Assembly: GCA_003818285.1 (NCBI GenBank)
Contig: RPRB01000009.1
Coordinates: 1 to 64,000 of the forward strand
Origin: Myxococcaceae bacterium
GTDB taxonomy: Bacteria > Myxococcota > Myxococcia > Myxococcales > Myxococcaceae
DNA: 64,000 bases
Reading direction: 5' to 3'
Shown here piece by piece: positions 59,755 through 64,000 of this stretch (positions within the stretch are counted from its first letter, which is position 1; each line of letters begins with the position of its first letter). Below the pieces are notes generated by a model. That model was not told the origin of the DNA, did not search any database, and saw only the letters and a list, made by a program, of their open reading frames with translations. Position numbers and translations under genes: made by a program.

Positions 59755-60471
59755 ATGAACGTTCCGGCCGCCCCGCATTCCGTCCAGCCGGTCCGGCTGC
59801 GCATCTCCTACCGGAGCCCGGAGTCGCTGCTTCAGGCGTTCACCAAGAGCGTCGGCAAGGGTGGGGTGTCGCTTCCCAGCCAGCGACCGCTGGCGCGGGG
59901 AACGAGGTTCCTCTTCGAGCTCACCGCCGAGGCGGTCGCGCACCCGGTGGAGGTGCTCGGCGAGGTGGTGGATGTCCGCCGCTCGGCCTCGGGCGAGTAC
60001 TTCCTCAACATCAAGTACGTGCCCGGCCGGAGCCGGAAGGGGCTGGACGCGGCGCTGCTCAAGCTCTTCGAGGCGCACCGCCACGAGAAGTCGCGCCGTT
60101 ACCCGCGAGTCCCGGTGCACCTCAAGGCGCAGGGCACGACCCAGGTGTGGAGCGTGCGGGATCTCTCTCGCGGAGGCGCCGGCGTCGAGCTCGAGACCGG
60201 CGAGCTGCCGAAGGACGCGCGCCTCGGGGTGCCGGTCCTGCTCGAGCTGCAGCTCGATACCGGACGCCTCATGCTCCACGGCGCGGCGGTGTGGTTGACC
60301 GGCGGGACGTCCCGGCCGAAGACCCCGCCGGCGCTCGGGGTGGAGTTCGGAAGGCTGGGGCTCGAGACGCTGCGGGCGCTCGACCGGGTGCTGGTGCTCG
60401 ATGGGTTCCCGGCCGGGCCGTGGCAGGCGGAGCTGACCTTTGGGATGGATGCGGTGGGGAGGATGCCGTAG
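59755..60471 (+). CDS. Tandem PilZ-domain protein
   Basis: The 238-residue protein has an N-terminal PilZ-like domain without the RxxxR motif ([21 protein letters not shown]), and a second with canonical c-di-GMP residues: [10 protein letters not shown] and [14 protein letters not shown]. This layout fits the Myxococcus-type PilZ paralogue family. It is a c-di-GMP receptor candidate divergent from mraZ. ATG 59755 follows the region shared with the dcw promoter. The end overlaps the next gene by 23 bp. Confidence 0.88.
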   Translation: MNVPAAPHSVQPVRLRISYRSPESLLQAFTKSVGKGGVSLPSQRPLARGTRFLFELTAEAVAHPVEVLGEVVDVRRSASGEYFLNIKYVPGRSRKGLDAALLKLFEAHRHEKSRRYPRVPVHLKAQGTTQVWSVRDLSRGGAGVELETGELPKDARLGVPVLLELQLDTGRLMLHGAAVWLTGGTSRPKTPPALGVEFGRLGLETLRALDRVLVLDGFPAGPWQAELTFGMDAVGRMP

Positions 60472-61282
60472 CGCGCTCCTGGGGCTGCTCCTGCTCGGGG
60501 CGTGCGCCCCGACCTTGCGCGTGGCCCGCCCCACCCCCGCGGTGGTGGACCTCGGTCCGCGGGCGCGCGTGCTCTCCCTGGTGCAGGTGGACGGTCCGGA
60601 CGATTCGCCGAGCGTCGTCGTGCACACCCTGAAGGGCCGCGCTGCGCGCCAGGGATACTTCCAGGTGGAGGCATGGAAGCCCGACGAGCCGGTGGATGCG
60701 AGCGGCCGGCGCGCCTACGTCTCGCTCGCCGTCGCCGAGTGGAGCTTCGCCGCGCCGCGCTCCGGCGCCGGTGGGACCGAGCCGCAGGCCCGGGTGCGAC
60801 TGCTGAGCCGCGTCGCCCGGACACCGGAAGGGCCCTGGAGCGAGCCCTACGAGACGGGCGGGTTGGTCGAGGGGAGCGAGAGCACCTCCGACGTGTCGCG
60901 TGCCGGCGAGTCGCAGCTGCTGGTCGAGGCGAGCCTGCGCGCGGTGGACGATCTCCTGCGCGTGCTCGCGCCGCGCCCGCGCGTCGAGGAGGTGGAGCTG
61001 GACGTGGACGGTCCGCTCCTCCAGCCAGGAGCGACTGCGGCGGCTCGGGGGGACCTCGAAGAGGCACGCGCCTCGTTCGAGTCGGTGCACGCGCGCCATC
61101 CGGAGCTCGCCGCGGCGGCCTACGACCTCGGGCTGGTGCTCGAGGCGCTCGGCCGCTGGGAGGAGGCGGAGGCGCTCTATGCCGACGCGGTCTCGAAGAA
61201 GCCGGACGATCGGCTGTACCGGGACGCGCTGGAGAGCGTCCGGTCGCGGCTCCGGACCCCCGCGACCGGTTACCCACCCTGA
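60449..61282 (+). CDS. TPR-containing lipoprotein
   Basis: The 277-residue protein has a lipoprotein signal ([18 protein letters not shown]). A beta-rich middle (residues ~30-180) follows and then two TPR motifs near the C-terminus (EARASFESVHARHPELAAAAYDLGLVLEALG; RWEEAEALYADAVSKKPDD, each one half). Family unknown. The ATG lies inside the PilZ gene, so the two are translationally linked. An export or envelope-assembly role is possible but unproven. Confidence 0.8.
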   Translation: MRWGGCRSALLGLLLLGACAPTLRVARPTPAVVDLGPRARVLSLVQVDGPDDSPSVVVHTLKGRAARQGYFQVEAWKPDEPVDASGRRAYVSLAVAEWSFAAPRSGAGGTEPQARVRLLSRVARTPEGPWSEPYETGGLVEGSESTSDVSRAGESQLLVEASLRAVDDLLRVLAPRPRVEEVELDVDGPLLQPGATAAARGDLEEARASFESVHARHPELAAAAYDLGLVLEALGRWEEAEALYADAVSKKPDDRLYRDALESVRSRLRTPATGYPP

Positions 61283-61326
61283 AGCACGCGTCCGGTCGTG
61301 GGCGGCCCAGCGTGCGCAGACGACGA

Positions 61327-61566
61327 CTAGAACCCGGTGCCAGCGTCGGTCCCGGCATCGTTGGTCCCGCCGTCGATCGTGCCCCCGTCCGGCGGCAGGC
61401 CGCCGTCGGTTCCTGGTTCCGCCGGCGGCTGGCCACCGTCTGCCCCGGGGCCGTGGGTTCCGGTCCCGCCTCCGGTCGCCCCCCGATCCACCGACGCGCC
61501 GCCGGTCCCACCGCAGGCGAGCAGGAAACACGCGAGCGCCGCCGCCCCAGACCTCCATCGCTCCAT
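61327..61566 (-). CDS. Small Gly/Asp-rich lipoprotein
   Basis: The 79-residue product has a signal peptide with lipobox FLLACGG. The rest is Gly, Thr, Asp and Pro (TGGGTGTHGPGADGG, DGGTIDGGTNDAGTDAGTGF), likely disordered. It lies between two plus-strand genes, with the TPR lipoprotein convergent. Such short repeats are frequent at myxobacterial lipoprotein N-termini, so it may also be a remnant of a longer gene. No function can be assigned. Confidence 0.5.
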   Translation of the reverse strand: MERWRSGAAALACFLLACGGTGGASVDRGATGGGTGTHGPGADGGQPPAEPGTDGGLPPDGGTIDGGTNDAGTDAGTGF

Positions 61567-61708
61567 GCCGCAGCCTCCGGACCCTCGGCCTCCGAGGACG
61601 ATGGCCATTCGATCCGAGATGTGCAGAACCCCCCCTCCTGCTCACGGATTCTCGAGGGCCAGTGACGAGTCCAGGACGACACCCCGGGCGGCGAGCAAGG
61701 GTCTTCCT

Positions 61709-61726
61709 TGGCGGACGTAACCGCCA
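61709..61726. promoter_or_regulatory. Inverted repeat upstream of the ECF sigma gene
   Basis: TGGCGG (61709-61714), ACGTAA, CCGCCA (61721-61726) is a perfect 6-bp palindrome 28 bp before the sigma-factor start. It could be an operator or part of the promoter. The rest of the gap 61567-61754 shows no clear -35/-10 pair. Confidence 0.35.
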
Positions 61727-61754
61727 CAGGCCCCCGTCGTTCTCGGGGTCGTGG

Positions 61755-62366
61755 ATGGCTGCTTCCTGCCCAGTGCTTCCGGACGTGCCGCCGTCGGTCC
61801 GGGCGTGCGTGGACGGCGTGCGGCGCGGGGAGAGCGCTGCGGCCGAGGCGCTGGTCCGGCGCTTCGAGCCGCAGGTCCGGCGTCTGGTCCGCGCACACCG
61901 GCCTCGAGCGGTTCTCGAGGACGACCTGGTGCAGGACGTCTTCCTCGCCGTCTTCACCCGGCTCGGCCGCTACCAGGAGCGCGAAGGGGTTCCGTTCGAG
62001 CACTGGCTCTCGCGGCTGACCATCAACCTCTGCCGGGATGCGCTGCGCTCCGAGCGCCGGCGGAGACCGGTGCCCTCGCTCTCGCCGGAGGCACTGCAGT
62101 GGATCGCCTCGCTGGTCGCGGACCCGGCCCCGCCGGTGGACGAGCTGCTCGGGGCGCGCGCCGCGGTGGAGGCGCTCCTGGCCGTGCTCCCGCCGGACGA
62201 TCGGCTCCTCCTGACGCTCCTCTCGCTGGAGGAGCGCTCGCTGGAGGAGGTCGCTGCCCTCACCGGGCGCAATCGCACCGCCCTCAAAGTCAGTGCCTTT
62301 CGCGCGCGGCGGCGGCTCCAGGACGCGGCACGGCGGCTCCTCTCGCCGGAGGGTTCCAATGACTGA
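61755..62366 (+). CDS. ECF-type RNA polymerase sigma factor
   Basis: The 203-residue sigma-70 family protein has region 2 (ALVRRFEPQVRRLVRAHRP; EDDLVQDVFLAVFTRLGRY; WLSRLTINLCRDALRSERRR) and region 4 (LPPDDRLLLTLLSLEERSLEEVAAL; NRTALKVSAFRARRRL). Length is typical for the ECF group. ATG 61755 fits; the long open frame upstream is not coding. The start of the next gene lies 8 nt inside it, and that product is the likely anti-sigma partner. Confidence 0.92.
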   Translation: MAASCPVLPDVPPSVRACVDGVRRGESAAAEALVRRFEPQVRRLVRAHRPRAVLEDDLVQDVFLAVFTRLGRYQEREGVPFEHWLSRLTINLCRDALRSERRRRPVPSLSPEALQWIASLVADPAPPVDELLGARAAVEALLAVLPPDDRLLLTLLSLEERSLEEVAALTGRNRTALKVSAFRARRRLQDAARRLLSPEGSND

Positions 62367-62787
62367 CGGCTTCGAGGCCCGCTGGAGGCGGCTGACGGAT
62401 GCTGCTCGGCGAGCGCCGGCTGCGGAGCCACACGCGCCTCGCCCCGGCTGGGTGGAGCAGGTGGCCCGACGGGCGCTGCTCGCCCGCACCCCCGGGAACG
62501 GCCGCGCACCGGAGCCACTCGCCTGGGCGGGGCTGGTCGGTCTGGCCGCGGCCGCGGCGCTCACCGTGCTGGTGTGGCCCGGGGCCGTGGCCTCGACGGC
62601 TGACGCGCTCGCCGCCGGCGCCAGTGCGCTGTCTCGCTCGGTGCCGCGCGCGCCGCGACTCCCGCGCTCGCCCGCCGCGCCGCGCCCATCCCTCCCCTCG
62701 CGGCAGACCGCCCTGGCGGCGGTCGCACGCCTCCCCGAGCTGGGGCTCGAGATCCCCTTCCCCCCACGCCAGACCGAGACGCCATGA
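62359..62787 (+). CDS. Single-pass membrane protein, putative anti-sigma factor
   Basis: The 142-residue protein has a cytoplasmic N-terminus (EARWRRLTDAARRAP ... HAPRPGWVEQVARRALLAR), one transmembrane helix (LAWAGLVGLAAAAALTVLVW) and a Pro/Arg/Ser-rich outer tail. There is no zinc-binding HxxxCxxC motif. Overlap with the sigma gene and the topology suggest an anti-sigma factor, but no domain is recognised. Confidence 0.7.
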   Translation: MTDGFEARWRRLTDAARRAPAAEPHAPRPGWVEQVARRALLARTPGNGRAPEPLAWAGLVGLAAAAALTVLVWPGAVASTADALAAGASALSRSVPRAPRLPRSPAAPRPSLPSRQTALAAVARLPELGLEIPFPPRQTETP

Positions 62788-63320
62788 TCTTCGCCGACAT
62801 CCTCTTCTGGTTCCTGATGGTCGCCGGTGTCTACCTGGGCCTGAACGCCTACTGGCTGGCAGCGGTGGCGCTTTTCCGTCCCGCCGTGGAGCGCGCACGC
62901 CTCACCTACGCCACGCGGCCGGTGGCCGCGACGCTCGCGGGGCTGCTCGCGCTCCTCCCGGTGGTGCTGGTCTTCGCGGTGTTCGTCAAGGCCGCGCATC
63001 CCGGCGTGAAGCTGCTCACCGGAGCGCTGCTGATGATCCCGCTGGTGCTGGCCCTCATCGGCTCCGCGGGCCTGGCGGACAAGATCGGCGCCGGTCTGGC
63101 GGCACCGGTGGATGCCGCGCAGCCCTGGCGCCGGGTGCTTCGCGGGGGCGCGGTGCTCGCGCTGCTCTTCGTCGTGCCGGTGCTGGGCTGGTTCGCGGTG
63201 TTCCCGCTGACGCTCGCCAGCGGTCTCGGCGCGCTGCTCCTTCCCCGCCGGCCGGTGACGGTGCCCGAGCCCGCCGCCGGGCCGCGGCTCGGCAAGCCGC
63301 CCCTGCAGCTCGAGAGCTGA
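62784..63320 (+). CDS. Multi-pass membrane protein of unknown function
   Basis: The 178-residue protein has four hydrophobic helices (FWFLMVAGVYLGLNAYWLAA, AATLAGLLALLPVVLVFAVF, LLTGALLMIPLVLALIG, VLALLFVVPVLGWFAVFPL) and a Pro-rich C-terminus. I do not recognise a family. The ATG overlaps the putative anti-sigma stop, so it is the third gene of the sigma operon and may sense or respond to the same envelope signal. Confidence 0.75.
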   Translation: MIFADILFWFLMVAGVYLGLNAYWLAAVALFRPAVERARLTYATRPVAATLAGLLALLPVVLVFAVFVKAAHPGVKLLTGALLMIPLVLALIGSAGLADKIGAGLAAPVDAAQPWRRVLRGGAVLALLFVVPVLGWFAVFPLTLASGLGALLLPRRPVTVPEPAAGPRLGKPPLQLES

Positions 63321-63606
63321 CCGATCGGCCGCCGGAGGAGACCGTGACCCCGGCGACACGGGCAGACGGATCTCCGGGGCCTGTTCCCTGGGCACGAGCC
63401 CGATGCGCTGCCGGTCTGAGCGGCGGTCGCAGGGACACCTGGCGCACGGCGACTGACGTCGACGGCGCGCGAACCGTCCGAGCGCGGACACGCTCGGGCG
63501 GCGAGTGCCGCTCTCGCCGAAAAGTTATGGACGAGCGCCGGATGTCACCGTGCGGGCGCCGATGTGCACCTTGTCGGTCGGCGAGCGACGTGACATCCCG
63601 AGCACG
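63321..63606 (+). other. Intergenic gap with a strong hairpin
   Basis: This 286-bp gap between two plus-strand genes has no credible ORF. CCGTCCGAGCG (63474-63484) and CGCTCGGGCGG (63491-63501) form an 11-bp stem with one G-T wobble and a six-base loop. It is 150 nt after the stop, without a U-tract. AAAAGTTATGG near 63520 is the most AT-rich stretch and could belong to the promoter of the following lipoprotein gene. Confidence 0.4.
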
Positions 63607-64000
63607 ATGACACGCATCGCCTGCTTCGGCGTTCTGCTGTGCATCGCGTGCCAGGGCACGGTGGAGCCGGCTGCCGTCGAGACGCCGGACGGCGGCTCGT
63701 GCATCCCGGCCACCTCCTGCGGATCGGGCCAGAACTGCGGGAGCGTGCCCGACGGCTGCGGAGGAAGCGTGAGCTGCGGGAGCTGCGGCGCCGGTCAGGC
63801 CTGCGGCGGCGGTGGCACCCCCAACGTCTGCGGGACCGGGAGCTGCACGCCGACCACCTGCTCCGCCCAGGGAAAGAACTGCGGCACCATCAGCGACGGC
63901 TGCAGCTCCGTGCTCTCGTGCGGAACCTGCGGGCCGGGCGAGAGCTGCGGCGCCGGTGGAACGCCCAACGTCTGCGGCCCGAGCGCCTGCACGCCGACCA
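63607..64000 (+). CDS. Cys-repeat lipoprotein, partial
   Basis: The ORF is open to the window end; 131 codons are visible. It begins with a signal and lipobox (TRIACFGVLLCIACQG). A module of about 40 residues then repeats: C-x4-C-GSGQNCGSVPDGCGGSVSCGSC, with GxGGTPNVCG linkers, for two complete copies and the start of a third. Repeats of this CTPTTC ... NCGTISDGC type are common in myxobacterial surface proteins and should be disulfide-rich. The C-terminal domain is unseen. Confidence 0.85.
   Translation, partial: MTRIACFGVLLCIACQGTVEPAAVETPDGGSCIPATSCGSGQNCGSVPDGCGGSVSCGSCGAGQACGGGGTPNVCGTGSCTPTTCSAQGKNCGTISDGCSSVLSCGTCGPGESCGAGGTPNVCGPSACTPT

Noticed and set aside
60099-63491. A minus-strand open frame of 1130 codons
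   Set aside because: It runs antisense to well-supported PilZ, lipoprotein, sigma and membrane-protein genes. Its composition is Arg/Pro/Gly-rich low complexity, as expected of shadow frames in GC-rich DNA.
1-64000. CRISPR arrays, tRNA/rRNA genes, insertion sequences, att sites
   Set aside because: No regular repeat-spacer pattern, cloverleaf, transposase or integrase was seen. The inverted repeats at 11300 and 29157 are not accompanied by a transposase.

Overview
The window is very GC-rich bacterial chromosome with densely packed genes, mostly joined by 4-nt stop/start overlaps. Several traits point to a myxobacterium-like member of the Myxococcota: many small Cys-rich lipoproteins, a secreted choice-of-anchor-D protein ending in Cys + hydrophobic segment + Arg cluster (MYXO-CTERM-like), PilZ and FHA regulators, an ArnT-like glycosyltransferase and a MurE of the meso-DAP type. 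The phylum assignment is inference; no rRNA or tRNA gene is visible.

Region 1 (1-6230, minus strand) is a complete-looking his operon in the order hisG-D-C-H-A-B-F followed by a truncated HisN-like gene. It is preceded by a 27-residue leader peptide with 9 His codons and a strong hairpin plus U-rich tract, i.e. a classical transcription attenuator. Region 2 (6233-15800) holds a cystathionine gamma-synthase/lyase, a pyrophosphatase, an aldo/keto reductase, a CHAD protein, a UdgX-type uracil-DNA glycosylase, two 23S rRNA methyltransferases (RlmK-like, RlmI) and a coupled run of Cys-rich lipoproteins, a YkgJ-type protein and glycerate kinase. Region 3 (15813-32740) holds a second pyrophosphatase with PlsC and EpmA, an M3-like lipoprotein peptidase, an SPFH/zinc-ribbon protein, an ABC exporter with an ArnT-like glycosyltransferase, an FHA-TPR protein next to a receiver-XRE fusion, and a biotin carboxylase/BCCP/enoyl-CoA hydratase set.

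Region 4 (32884-59617, minus strand) is the division and cell-wall (dcw) cluster: mraZ-STAS-rsmH-ftsL-ftsI-murE-murF-mraY-murD-ftsW-murG-murC, then, after an interruption of about 7.6 kb, murB-ddl-ftsQ-ftsA-ftsZ. The interruption carries a RidA-like lipoprotein coupled to murC, an SRPBCC/ArsR pair with two matching operators, two secreted proteins, a LysE exporter, a nitroreductase, a LysR regulator with a palindromic operator, and a DUF1304 protein. A ~70-nt two-hairpin element occurs twice in the cluster, filling the gaps in front of ftsQ and ftsZ.

Region 5 (59755-64000, plus strand) has a tandem PilZ protein, a TPR lipoprotein, a tiny Gly/Asp-rich lipoprotein on the minus strand, an ECF sigma factor coupled to two membrane proteins, and the start of a Cys-repeat lipoprotein running off the end. 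Long imperfect inverted repeats sit in two intergenic gaps (11300-11462 and 29157-29292). No CRISPR array, insertion sequence, prophage or obvious integration site is visible. The most notable observations are the his attenuator, the duplicated ftsQ/ftsZ element, the interrupted dcw cluster with its RidA-like lipoprotein, and the STAS protein between mraZ and rsmH.
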